A stretch of 64,000 nucleotides of DNA, from assembly GCA_023897205.1 (NCBI GenBank), contig JAHWDD010000001.1, positions 2,356,001-2,420,000 on the forward strand, given 5' to 3'. Below the pieces are notes generated by a model. The model was given only the letters and a program-made list of their open reading frames with translations, was not told the origin of the DNA and did not search any database. Shown here in pieces: positions 1-10,757 of this stretch (its first letter is position 1; every line of letters starts with the position of its first letter). A program made the translations under genes and the position numbers. The stretch is from Exophiala sp. HKRS030. Its lineage: Eukaryota; Ascomycota; Eurotiomycetes; Chaetothyriales; Herpotrichiellaceae.

Positions 1-2168
1 TCAACAGGACTCCTCGAGATCGTCATTTTTCGTTGGAAGTGGGAGGGTGGACGATTCCGTCCTCACGTGCGGTTTTACCTCGGCAACCTCGAATGACAAT
101 CCAGCAGCAGGTGCAAAGGAAGAAACGACTTGGAGGCTCATTCTTGCCAATTCTTTCCCTATGTACTAACATGGTACCTAAAATGCCTTGTTCCTGCCTC
201 TCTGAGTTTTTCATAAGTTCCTGGGTTCCTGCCGTAGCTGAGCTCCCTAACTCAAAAAGGAAGTCTGGACCTGGTGTGCCTGCGGTGCCTGCAGTGCCCG
301 CTGTCGGGTACATGCTAAGGATGCATCGTTTGGTGCTTTAAGCTCAAAGTTCCAGGTACCCAAGTACTTACCGCCGTACCCCCGTTCAGGGTTATTGACC
401 CGTCCATGGTCGTCACAACTTGGCGGTGGGAGAAGGTGCCTTGTGAACCTAGGACACCCTCGTCCGGTCTGTGGTTTGCCTAACATTCCCTTAGTCCCTG
501 ATACCCTGAAATGCCCGGGCAGGTGATGGTTGGGACGCCCGAGGACCACGACTAGTTAATTATGAACAATCTCAACCACCTAGATATCTAAGTGAGGGGT
601 ACTGTGTCTGTACGTGAATATCGCCAGGTATGGCAGGCACGGGCAGGTACCCAAGGTACCTTACGCGGCATTCCCCCTTGCAACCCTGGGATAGGAAGGA
701 GCTACGGACTCTGGCTTACGGACTGCAGGAGCCATTGGTCACTCACTGTAGCTACGGAACTGGGAAGGTACGAAGTACATGTAGTTACTAGGCACAATAC
801 GGAAGCTTCCACATTTCCCCCTCCAGAGGAAAAAAATTCTTGAAAGGCAAATTCTTTCTCGCGTCAAAGGCGTCAATTCTGTTAAAGCACGCCGACCCTA
901 GGTGGCTAGGTACGTACAAAACCCCTCAAGGATATTCTCGCGTCTGGTCTCGTCTTACACCTTACTCCACAGAATGTCTTGAGTCTATCCTGCCTCCCTT
1001 GTACCATCCCCACGATAGGGGTTAGGTATGACATTTACCTGCGCCCTACCGAAACCCATCACGACTTCAGTCCTCGCACGCCGAGCAACCTTGAGTGGAA
1101 TTCTGCCACCGCAGAGAAAACCTGTCAGCAAAATTTCCCGAGTCTCGCCTACATATGCAAGTGTAGGCAGGGCACTGTTTCACAAGGCGAAGAGTTCCGA
1201 CGGATCCCTGTCTCTCCGGCCTGACAGTCGCAAGGCGCCAGCCCTACTAGTCACATCTACCGGCATGAAAGTACCTCCACTGTAGCCCTCTGCCTACGGA
1301 GTACAGGCTCACCAGAACCGTACCGAATGACAATCGCTCTCCTTTTCCACTAAATGCTGGCAACTGACTAGTAATCGGCTCTCGAATTTGGGAGTATTCA
1401 GGCCAATATATCGTCATTGCCATCCCTAGGGCGAGCAACATCTTGGGTAGCGGCAGTGCTTCCTGTTCTTGTCAACTTTGATTTCGTCACTTGTCTAGAG
1501 CCATCTGCTTATTGAGGTTGATGCGAGGCATTCTCTAGCAAAGCCCTCGCTCTATTTCGGTAAGGATTTTCCACCTGTGAAAAGCCTGGCATGTCTACTA
1601 AGAAGCCCCCTTGAACATGGCCGCTAAGCCAGCATTTCCGATCACGGCTGTCAAAAACGGAGACTTGGGTACGCAGAGACTTACGGACCCTGATCCGCTT
1701 TTGAAAAGACGGATTCGTCTTCCCAATATCGGTAGATGAAAGTGGAAGCTGTCCATGGCCCATTCTACAAAGTTTTCTTCGCGACGCGTTAGGTGCGTGG
1801 CACTGGTATCTTCAAAGACCGCTCTATGATCACCATCATAATCATGAAAATCTCGCCGTTGAGTTTTGAGACAGGATAAACCTGGAAGACGACATCGCCC
1901 CGTCTCTTGTTTCACACGCGTCGCCAGCCCGTGCGCGAAAGCCCACATTCATATCCTGGTGAATATGGATCCGACATATATTTGGAAGTCTCCATCTGAC
2001 ATTTCCTCTCCTTATGAACCTTGTCTGTTGAGCTTTAACCTTTCGAAGAATGACATCGGGAGCTCAACCCATTCCGATACTCCTGCACAAAGATGAAAGC
2101 TTCCCTCAATTCTGACATGACACTATATGTCGAAAGAGTTGAGCGACGATCATGGGACTGCAATTGAA
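1..2168. other. Gene-free stretch at window start
   Basis: No open frame here shows a recognisable domain or an exon pattern. The longest frame (minus, 1598-1948) matches nothing I know. The sequence is sprinkled with GGTACC/GGTAC words, which also recur in other empty stretches of the window. It could hold decayed repeats, but I see no terminal repeats or transposase motifs. Confidence 0.5.
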
Positions 2169-3633
2169 TCATCCGAATAGCATTCGGTTACCCTCTTCGA
2201 TGACTTTGTGCTCGCCCTGGCTCATGTCCTCTCGAACTTCCCAAGTCAGGTTTCCCATACCCATTGCCCTTTGCCCCTGCTGATTGACTTGATTCCAATC
2301 AACTGCACCCTTGAATCCAAGTTCTCCCTCACTGCCCGCTCCCGGGAAATCTGGTGGAGGGCTATAACTCATTGCACTCTTGCGTTGCCTTTGCAAAAAT
2401 TCGAGATTCGACCTAGTCAAAGCACAAGCCGGAATGTACAGTACGCTGCTGTCCTCTTTGCCGCCATGTTCCTTATCAACCGCATGGATGGCGTCGCAGT
2501 GCCATGCAACGTAGTCACCTGGTTCGACTTGTGGCATACTAACCATGGTTGATTCGAGGCCCAGGTCTGGATGCGTTGCACTGTTGTACTCTTGACAAGC
2601 ACCGGGCACCGAGTTGGGAAACTCGGCATTGAAGGTCGGCTCTCCTGAGGTGTAGTCGAAGAATGGCCGCAGCAACAGATAGGAAGTAGCATGTCGAAGA
2701 AGAGGGCATACTTTCAAAGTTCCTTCACCAGGTCCGGTAGTGGACATAGCCAACCAGCCTTGAAAAAGACGGAACATGCTACAGGCACCGGGCCCATTGT
2801 ACATGTCCATCTTGGCGGCGATGCGGTATCTTGCATCAAACGGGTCATACTGATCCCATTTTCCCTGAAGGATAGCCTGGTACACCCGAGAGTACTCAGG
2901 ATCTTCCCACCGTTCTATGCTTCCACCATCGGTGTGGGGTCCCAGAGCAAATTTTGCATCGCCGGGTCTTCGTATGCGAAAACGATCAGCATAGGATAAC
3001 GGATAGGATGTTGAAATCTCAGATGTAGGATCTGACGAATGCCAGAATGAAGCCAGGAACAACTGAGTCTTGAGCATGTTCGGGTGGGCCCTCGCTCTGA
3101 CCTGTGACGGCGTCCAATACAGCTCGTAGACTGCTGGGTCATCTGCTGGAAATGCCTTGACTTTGGGTCGATTAGCCGCAATATACTCTTGGGCTTGGTG
3201 CTTCAATTCCAAAGCCAGTTGCTTTGGAAGTACATTGCGGACGACTGCAGTTCCACGGTGACGAATGGCGTCCAACTTGGATTGTGGTACCTGACCTGAA
3301 GCCACGTCTTGAAAATCGACCACGGGGATAACCTAATATAGTACATCGATCAGACCAAGCATTCGACTGAACAGGGGGGAAATATAATACTTCGCTGCCC
3401 ATCGATTTGATCTCCTGGACTTCAGTCTTTAGGCTTTCCAGGAGCCTCTGCCATGATGCCTTGACAGCATCTTCGTTGCCTTTGATTAATGCCTTCTTCA
3501 GTTCACTGAATCGTGGTGGCAATGGGTCCGCTTTCTTGCCCGACAGTGAGGGGAAGACGGAACTGATATCACCAGCTTCCTTTGTCAGGGTCGAGGCGGC
3601 ACGACGCCACAGTGGTAAAATGTTTTGCTTCAT
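2169..3633 (-). CDS. DUF1479 family protein, putative Fe(II)/2-oxoglutarate oxygenase
   Basis: Two exons, 3373-3633 and 2169-3332, joined over a 40-bp intron (3333-3372, GT...TTAG) in phase 0, give about 474 residues. This is a normal length for the DUF1479 (YbiU-like) family. The N-terminal exon holds the helical segment LPPRFSELKKALIKGNEDAV seen before the oxygenase fold. Exon 2 opens with VIPVVDFQDV and continues into the jelly-roll. A PHTDGG motif supplies the HxD iron ligands and WHCDAIHAVDKEH a likely distal histidine. Substrate is unknown. It is divergent from the SDR gene at 4070 with about 435 bp between the two start codons, so co-regulation is possible. The intron is at the short end for fungi, but the join restores the conserved reading exactly. 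Family assignment is firm; biochemical role is inference. Confidence 0.85.
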
Positions 3634-4069
3634 CGCTGTTCAATCTTCTGATTTGGGCTCGAGAGTCTTCGCATGACATACAACTTGAAAATCCAGCATT
3701 TTCTTCAACATTGCGCATCCTTCTTTTATGCCTCTTGCACTTCCGACAGAGCATTCGGATAATCTGCTATATGCGGACTAGCGTTTCCCAGAGGACGGAT
3801 CAGAGGTGGCGACGAATCAGATCTGTTGTGGTTTGTAGCATAAACCTAACCTCGGGTAAACAGCGAGCGAATGGTGATATAGTTGGGGTATTGATTGACA
3901 GTGGGTACCTCTGAATCCCCAGAGAGAATGAAAGCATTGTCGGGGTTATCGGGATTCGGCCTGAATCAGAATCCTCGAGTCTTGTCAACCCTTTAAAACG
4001 TCGATGCCATCTTGGTCCAACTTTCTCAGTACCATTCTACTTCGCTGATCGCAAAAGACAGATTACAAT
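3634..4069. promoter_or_regulatory. Divergent promoter between DUF1479 and SDR genes
   Basis: This 436-bp stretch separates two start codons that point away from each other. Near 3941-3967 it carries three CGG-containing words, and an inverted repeat with GATTC/GAATC arms around a 5-bp centre (3953-3967). Inverted or direct CGG words are typical Zn2Cys6 targets. The assignment as an operator is inference. Confidence 0.4.
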
Positions 4070-5090
4070 ATGGCACAAGATCCTCGAGGCAAGACAGCGA
4101 TTGTCACTGGCGCAGGCTCAGGTACCCTCCATGCAATAGCTTGATACAATGGTCATGGCTGATACGATGTCTTGCACAGGTATCAATCTAGAATTTGCAC
4201 GCTTACTGCTCGAGAATGGAGCCAATGTCGTATTAGCAGATCTCGCTTTGCGACCGGAGGCTGAAGAGCTGGCGAAGAAGTACCAGCAAAAACCGAAAGC
4301 CGTCTTCCAAAAGACTGACGTAAGCTCCTGGGCTGAACTCAACGCCATGTTTCAGGCGGCCATTGATAATTTCGGAGCCGTCGACATTGTTTGCCCCGGA
4401 GCAGGTGTATTTGAACCACACTGGAGTAACTTCTGGTATCCTCCAGGATCGGCCAAGTCGATCGACGACCCATTGGGTGACAGGTACAAGCATTTAGACA
4501 TCAATCTCACTCACCCCATTCGGACCACACAGTTGGCCATTTCCCATTTCTTGAACGCGGAGACTCCTTCAAGCAAGGCCAACCCAAAATCAATCGTTCA
4601 CATCTCGAGCATCGCAGGAGAGACAGCATCTCTTCCTTTCCCCATCTACCACGCTGCGAAGCATGGCGTGCAAGCTCTAGTAAGATGTCTTGCACCTCTA
4701 CAACAGCTCAATGGGATTCGAGTCACAGGGGTGATGCCAGGAATCGTGAAGACGCCTCTGTTTACAGAGCACCCAGAGAAGTTGAAAGTGGTGGACGAGA
4801 CCAAGGACGAATGGGTTACGCCTGAAGACGTGGCCAAGGTGATGCTCGCGCTCGTCAAAGACGACGCAACCAGCACTGTCCTGGGTAAGGGAGTTGGGGT
4901 TGAAGGCGAGAAGATCAATATACAGGGTGGTACCATCCTGGAGGTGCTCTCGCGGTCTGTCCGAGATGTGCCAATGTTTGGCAATGTTGGGCCTTATGCA
5001 GGACAGGCTCCCGGAGGTACGGCCAGCCATTCCGAAACCATCGTCGACGAAGTGGTGGGTCTGTTGAAACCTGGTTGGGGAAAGCTGTGA
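4070..5090 (+). CDS. Short-chain dehydrogenase/reductase (SDR)
   Basis: Exon 1 is 4070-4121 and exon 2 is 4180-5090; the 58-bp intron 4122-4179 has GT...CAG ends. The splice rebuilds the Rossmann motif TGAGSGIN from halves on each exon, which fixes the upstream ATG at 4070. Length is about 320 residues. Seen: the TGxxxGx cofactor loop at residues 14-21, VLADL after beta-2 (acidic residue, favouring NAD), the NNAG position replaced by CPGAG, the catalytic serine in HISSIAGE and YHAAK with the Tyr-Lys pair. It resembles the 15-hydroxyprostaglandin-dehydrogenase-like SDRs of fungi. Substrate cannot be read. It is divergently paired with the DUF1479 gene; two oxidative enzymes side by side hint at one small catabolic step series, which is inference. 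Confidence 0.88.
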
Positions 5091-5692
5091 TGACTTCCCT
5101 TTGAGAATTGTGAGATCTCACATGATATCTGTCGACCTCAGGGAAATGTTCTTATGATGGGCCTGTTGATAAATTTTGGCAAGCAGCCCCGGCAATGGTT
5201 CACATTATTATGAGCTCCAAAGGTCAGGCAGTATGAGAACTAGTACAACGGTCCTGTGATTTTCCCTGTAGCATTGACTGGTTGACTGATGGGATATTGG
5301 TATATAAGGACAGACGCGGCGTGACGCAGGAATATCAAGGAGTTGCTGCACGTGCCGCACGTGCTTATAACTCTTGGCGCTGTCACGAGTGTCATTTCAT
5401 CAGTCATTCTTCATTCATCTGATAGATCGATTGGGGATTCCTTCTCCGTTCAAAATCCCCACGCCCCAAAAACCCTCCTTGCCTGCGCCAATCTCATCAT
5501 TGTGACTTATTGCGACATTTGCTTCCACCTCCATCCTCTAAAAGTCCCATACCTCTTCATAACCATTGCTGACATATCTCAACGATTGCTACCCATGATA
5601 GTTCCCGGACGAAGTCATGTTCAAACAATAAGACGTGACATAAAGAACTCCCTGCCTTGAATCAATCTACCGCCCTTGGTCTGAGTTTCATC
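5091..5692. promoter_or_regulatory. Upstream region of the AVT transporter with paired E-boxes
   Basis: Two CACGTG palindromes sit at 5349-5354 and 5358-5363, nine bases apart, each flanked by GC. CACGTG is the core bound by fungal bHLH factors such as Cbf1, Pho4 and SREBP types. A TATATAAG word lies at 5301. The rest up to the ATG at 5693 shows no coding signal and is probably promoter plus a long 5' leader. Confidence 0.45.
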
Positions 5693-7370
5693 ATGGCCCC
5701 AGCTTCATCCTCCTCTAGCAGACCACAGTCGCGTGCCCGACGGTGAGTTACACAAACTGCAATCTCAATCCCGCATGTCCCCAGGTCGTCTAATTTCTGC
5801 CTCTAGGCGTCCTCACACACCTACTCGCAACAAGCGCGACCTCACGGGCACAGCAGGTCAGGCATCATGGGCCAGCAGTGTCATCAATCTTTTAAACACG
5901 ATCGTTGGCGCCGGTGTGCTCGCCATGCCTCTCGCCTTGTCACATATGGGAATCCTCCTCGGTACAATAGTTATACTCTTCGCTGGAGCGACTGCAGGTT
6001 TCGGTCTATACCTGCAGACTCGTTGCGCCGCTTATCTTGAACGAGGGTCCTCCAGCTTCTTCGCCTTGTCACAAATCACATATCCCAACGCCGCTGTCAT
6101 CTTCGACGCTGCCATATCGATCAAGTGCTTTGGAGTCGGAGTCAGCTACCTAATCATTATCGGAGACTTGATGCCGAAAGTGGTCGGAGGATTCGCCGAC
6201 GAAGACACCTTGGCTCCATTCATGTTTGATCGACACTTTTGGGTTACGGCATTTATGCTTATTGTCATTCCATTTTCCTTTCTACGTCGCTTGGATTCAC
6301 TGAAATATACATCCGTCATTGCTCTTATTTCAATTGGATATTTGGTCATTCTGGTTGTCTATCATTTCGCCGCTCACGACACGTTACCAGAAGAAGGCTA
6401 CAAAACACCCTTGCGAGTCTTCAAATGGGCCGGAGCTGTCCCAGCTCTGTCATCTTTTCCCGTCATTGTCTTCGCCTACACATGCCACCAAAACATGTTC
6501 AGCATCCTAAATGAAATCAAGGACAACTCTCACTTCCGCACCACCAGCGTTGTCACTTCCTCCATTGGATCAGCTGGCAGTATCTACATCCTCGTGGCTA
6601 TCACCGGCTATCTCTCATTCGGCAACGAGATCAGCGGTAACATTGTCGCAAACTACGTACCATCAGTATCTACCACCATCGGACAAGCCATGATTGTCGT
6701 TCTCGTCATGTTCTCCTACCCCCTGCAAGTCCACCCTTGTCGTGCGAGCGTCGACGCTGTTCTCAAATGGCGACCGAGCGATAAACTAAAGTCCAAATTC
6801 CGCTCCGCTTCTGGGACCCCATCTGTCGAATCGAGTCCACCTCGTAACGTTCCACTCCTTCAATCGGGCAGATCACGTTCGACCGAGCTGAGTGAGACTC
6901 GCTTCGCCGCCATCACCACTGCCATCATTATCCTCAGTTACATCGTTGCTATGACCGTTTCTAGCCTCGACCGTGTTCTAGCTTATGTTGGTTCTACCGG
7001 GAGTACCTCAATCTCGTTTATTCTCCCCGGACTTTTCTACTACAAAATCTCGTCACCTGACTCACCTCTTCACCAACGTCTTCTCAAAGAAGAAGATGAT
7101 TACGATGATGATGAGGAAGCCAGCAAATCAGATGACGATGCTGATGGAGATGATCAACATCTCAGTGGTGGCGAAGATAATCTCCGCGAAAGTCAAACCT
7201 TGCTCGCAAATTCTGGCATTCTGAGCATTGGGGGCGCAAGTATCCTGAGACGAACCCGAAATTTCAGACGCAGGTTGCTAAGAAAATTAAGTCTGGCTCT
7301 GGCGATTTACGGAATTATTGTTATGATCACCTGTTTGACGACGAATATCGTGTTCAATACATCACACTGA
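5693..7370 (+). CDS. Vacuolar-type amino-acid transporter (AVT family)
   Basis: Exon 1 is 5693-5742 and exon 2 is 5807-7370. The 64-bp intron (GTGAGT...CTCTAG) interrupts an arginine codon and yields a 537-residue protein starting MAPASSSSSRPQ. After a Ser/Arg/Thr-rich tail comes the family signature SVINLLNTIVGAGVLAMPLA, then about eleven hydrophobic segments, as in the amino acid/auxin permease superfamily (yeast Avt5/6/7, animal SLC38). Near residues 450-490, before the last membrane segment, there is a strongly acidic Asp/Glu-rich loop, a cytosolic or lumenal insertion typical of fungal members. The likely role is proton-coupled amino-acid movement across the vacuolar membrane; direction and substrates cannot be told. 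Starting at the ATG inside the intron would replace the N-terminus, so I chose the spliced start. Confidence 0.88.
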
Positions 7371-8776
7371 ACAATCAAGCAGTGCAAAACCTGTCGAAGA
7401 CAAATACTGCCATGGATTTATTTTCAGGACAGAATGCAAATGAGGTGGAAGGCTCATGAGGGCCAAGCCAGGAAAGACAATCATAGAGTCACCGGTTGCG
7501 CAAAGCTTTCGAAATCGACAAGGACGCCAACATCATGGAGACCCAGGGTTAGAGAGCCAGACCGGCCCCTCTCCTCCACACTCCACATGATCATGATCGA
7601 CTGGCGATCGGGTTACCAACACATTTTGAGACATCCCTTCTCGAAAAGAGTCTCTCGTTGTTTCCGATGAATAAATCTGACGAGAACACAAGTTAAAAAT
7701 CAAGCATAGCATGGCACGGAGTAATTCGGTACCATCCAAGGACGAGATAGCATAGAATAGTACATTATAAGGTTGTTGAGGATAGCGTGAGACAGCATAG
7801 CATAGCATAGGAGTCTTTTTTTCACCCTCTCCTCATCCTGATCCTAAACCTGATCCTCATCCTCATCCTCATCCTCATGCAAGTCCCCGTCCCTCTCCTT
7901 GACTCAAGATTAGCGCATATTACAAGGTGTGTGCAATCACTTCTGCCGACGGACGAGGCCGAAAGGGCAAACCCCCCAGATCACCACGAAACGAAGAATC
8001 GAAGACCTCTAGTTCTTCGCAAGCACCATGCAAGAATGCCCTACGCAAGAAACATCACGGACAAATGCAACAGGCGCCTATCGTCTATGAGCCATGACCC
8101 ATATCCCATGGCCCATGGCCCATGGCCCATCGACATTGATCTCGACCTCGACATCACAATGCTGACTATCAATCAGTCTTTCAGAACGCATTTCTAGTGT
8201 AAGGAGATGGGTTGAGGGATTATTGGTGCTGGATTATCTAGGAATGAATTGGCGAGACAAGATCAATGGAGGAAAAGACGCGGATGAGAATGTTTAGATA
8301 TTGGACTTGGTGGGTTGTAATTTGGTTTCTTGCTGGAATGATTTTTTGCTACTCTAGAAAAGGAAAGAAGAGTCCGACTGTGCGCCCTTTAAACATACAT
8401 CGAACGGACACGGGTGGGTAGAATGTATCAAATCAATCAATAGCCCTTGTCCCTTGTCGCCTTCGTGTCCCAGTTCCAATTGCAGATATTACACAAATAG
8501 TCAAGTTTTCCAGTTGGTCGGAGTGTTTTCTCGCCATTTCGAGGTACCCATTTGCCATGCTTTGTTACGCCGTTGTACAGAATTGATTGTTATCAGAAGA
8601 AATGATTCCCACAAACATGGAACAAGAAGCCTGGCCACCACTGGCGTAGACTCAAAATTTAGCCAAAGCCTATTGAATAGTTTCAGCTGGGGTTCCAGAC
8701 CACTCGATCTCCAGCCCAGGGTTTGAACCATAATATCGGCTCTTTAGTCATGTCACGACTTCCCTCGTTCACCGCC
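7371..8776. other. Intergenic stretch with short tandem repeats
   Basis: The 1.4 kb between two convergent genes holds no recognisable coding region. It carries repeats of CATAG around 7790-7810, a CCTCAT/CCTGAT hexamer array at 7831-7878 and CCCATGG words at 8100-8130. It is most likely 3' flank of both genes. Confidence 0.5.
7831..7878. repeat. CCTCAT hexanucleotide microsatellite
   Basis: About eight units of CCTCAT with interspersed GATCCT and AAACCT variants, in a non-coding stretch downstream of the AVT transporter gene. The last four units are perfect, suggesting recent slippage at that end. Confidence 0.8.
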
Positions 8777-9671
8777 TTAGTTGTTGTTCTGGCTGTTCAA
8801 GATTCGGAGAATAGCAAGGAACAAGTTGAGGATGTCGAGATAAAGGCTGATGCTTGCGGCGATTTCTTCTTCCACGTGATAATGTCTCATGACCAATTGA
8901 GTGTCCACCAGGATGTAGCCACTGAAGATCAAAGCGGCGACTACACCGTAGACCAACTCAATGGTTTTCCCACCTGGGAAGAAAGCGGCCATGAAACCAA
9001 AAATGATTAGGACCCACAAAGCTCCAAATAAATATGGCATCCAGCTGGTAAAGTCATATTTGGTCTGGCATGCGAATAAGGTGAGGCCAATGAAGATACC
9101 AAGGGTGAGGATCAAGGCTTGGATGACGATTCGGCTTTCGTAGAAGGAAGTGATGACCGAGATACTGTACGCTTCGAGGCCTGTGAATCCTGCTAGGAAG
9201 AGCATGTTTGTGGGGTAGGATTTGCGCTTCCAGAAGGTGAGGAGCATGAAGCCAATGGCGCCGAACAGGGACACCCACATCATCCATGCATTGGATTGGA
9301 TCCAATTGCGGTAACCCGTTGAGAAGAATGATAGAGATGACAAGCCCGCGGTGAGAAGGAGTTGCACCGTCAGGATACTGTAGACCTTGCGGATGAAGGA
9401 CATGCGGATGTCGATCGTCGCTTCGGCGACTGAGCCTCCAAACTGCGCTGGACGTTAGTGGTGTTGTATTGGAGAGGCTATAGGTTTGTACGACTGCTCT
9501 TACCTTGAAATCATCTGGGAGATTATCATCCTCAGATCGAGGAGTTCCGTAGCCTCCTTCGTTGATGCTGGGGCCTGCAGTTTGATAGCTGGGTGGTGCC
9601 TGAGTGTAGCTTTGAGGCTCGTCGAGGGAATCGCGCTGTGGTGCAGGCTGGTACTTAGCGGTGGAAGCCAT
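8777..9671 (-). CDS. BXI1: Bax inhibitor-1 family protein
   Basis: Exon 1 is 9504-9671 and exon 2 is 8777-9442, separated by a 61-bp phase-0 intron (GTAAGA...CGCAG), giving 277 residues. The first ~65 residues are a Pro/Gln/Ser/Tyr-rich cytosolic tail. From FGGSVAEATIDIRMSFIRKV onward the protein has seven closely spaced hydrophobic segments, with the family's conserved C-terminal helix DILNLFLAILRIL. This is the TMBIM/LFG group. In yeast Bxi1/Ybh3 acts at the ER, vacuole and mitochondria in calcium balance, the unfolded-protein response and cell death; that role is carried over from the family. Two CACGTG boxes sit upstream (9844 and 9872). The gene looks complete and intact. Confidence 0.9.
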
Positions 9672-10071
9672 GGTGGACGACCAGGGAGGTGTGATGGAGA
9701 TAAAATCGCAGGAGTTGAGTCGACAAGTGGGAAGCGAACAGGCAAAGACAGAAAGAATGAAAGGTCAAGTGGCGTTAGTTATATGATACGCATGTTGAAG
9801 GATAGAATCATGCAGAATGACATCCGGGCACCAGTGATCATGCCACGTGATGGGACGAAACGCATCAAGGTCACGTGGTTGTCATCGAATCTCATCCGCC
9901 CCGCATACTCGAGCAGCATCCTCGGCAGGTGCAGAATTCCTCCGTTCTTATTAGTACTTGCCTAAGGCGGTTGTAAGTACGGAGTAGAGGGGTAAATCAT
10001 CATGACACAATGTGAGCCTCCCACAGGCCGAAAGCCTCCAGCAATCCAGACCCAAAAAAATAACAAAAAGC
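9672..10071. promoter_or_regulatory. Upstream region of BXI1 with two CACGTG boxes
   Basis: CACGTG occurs at 9844-9849 and 9872-9877, about 175-205 bp before the ATG at 9671 on the minus strand. The second lies in TCACGTGG. No coding signal is seen here. Function as a bHLH target is inference. Confidence 0.4.
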
Positions 10072-10076
10072 AAAAA
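10072..10076 (-). terminator. Pol III terminator for tRNA-Gly
   Basis: On the minus strand this is a run of five T, starting 11 bases after the discriminator base of the tRNA-Gly gene. Further T runs follow at 10065-10069 and 10054-10060. A T run this close after the mature end is the normal RNA polymerase III stop and supports the tRNA being a transcribed gene. Confidence 0.7.
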
Positions 10077-10086
10077 TGAAGTGAGA

Positions 10087-10213
10087 TGCACGAACCGCGA
10101 CTACAAGTCGATGTTAGAAACGAATGCATCATCTCCAGCATTTCAACCACACTAACCTCGAACGCGGGCCCTCAGTATGGGAAACTGAGATTCTACCCTT
10201 GAACTATTCGTGC
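10087..10213 (-). tRNA. tRNA-Gly(CCC) interrupted in the T-loop
   Basis: Reading the minus strand from 10213: acceptor GCACGAA, D-arm GTTC/GAAT with the GG-containing loop AAGGGTA, anticodon stem TCAGT/ACTGA around loop TTCCCAT (anticodon CCC at 10179-10181, decoding GGG), variable GGGC, then T-stem CCGCG and TTCGAG. A 56-bp element (10101-10156) follows, then T, the T-stem return CGCGG, the acceptor return TTCGTGC and discriminator A (10087). All four stems pair, with only one G-T pair in the D-stem, once the insert is removed, giving a 71-nt tRNA with T-loop TTCGAGT. The A box fits consensus; the B box is cut after GTTCGAG. A T5 terminator follows 11 bases on. It could be a disabled copy or a gene needing an unusual splice; the intact stems favour function. 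Confidence 0.85.
10101..10156 (-). other. 56-bp intron-like insert in tRNA-Gly T-loop
   Basis: The insert begins GTTAGT and ends TTGTAG, with CTAAC about 12 bases before the terminal AG on the minus strand. These are the three signals of a fungal spliceosomal intron, and the length is typical. It lies after the sixth T-loop base, not at 37/38 where eukaryotic tRNA introns sit. Its GTTAG start can pair with its CTAAC, so a local hairpin is also possible. Confidence 0.75.
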
Positions 10214-10757
10214 CTGGACTCTCGGAGAAGTTTCCGGGTCGATTTAATCCTGACCAAAATCATAAGAATATTATATACATAACACTTTTGTGGCCGTCGA
10301 TATAACGGAACATGAGTGCCAGTTGTCGCAATCCACATTACTAGCGCATCGAATTGGATCGTGCATGTAGTCCAGACGTGTTATTCTCTACAATCAAAGT
10401 GATATGCAACCTACAGACGTAGCATGTACATGCCAGCAGCGGCTCAATGTCTTGGAACCAATTGAGATCAATACATTACTCAATGTCGTTGATTGGACAC
10501 CATCTGCTATCTGGGGCTGGTCCATCCACATCCAAGTATCAATCCCGCTGTATAGAGATATCAACCTCGAAGCACTAATGATACAATGCTGCAAGAATTC
10601 TTCCTTGGTCTTGCTAATCCATCCGCTTGATAGTTCAAGCTTATTGTAACCCAAAACAAACGCCTTGCTGGTATCATTTCATGAGTCATTTCCTTCTGCC
10701 TCCTGTTTTCGTCCGGATATACATTTCCTTCAGCGTAATCTCATCCACGTCGTTATT
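10214..10757. other. Intergenic stretch
   Basis: No recognisable gene between the tRNA-Gly 5' flank and the end of the Ulp1 gene. Short frames are present on both strands (for example 10394-10654) but show no domain or codon pattern I can support. Confidence 0.5.

Noticed and set aside
1598..1948. 116-codon minus-strand frame near the window start
   Set aside because: No domain, no neighbours and poor composition; not supported as a gene.
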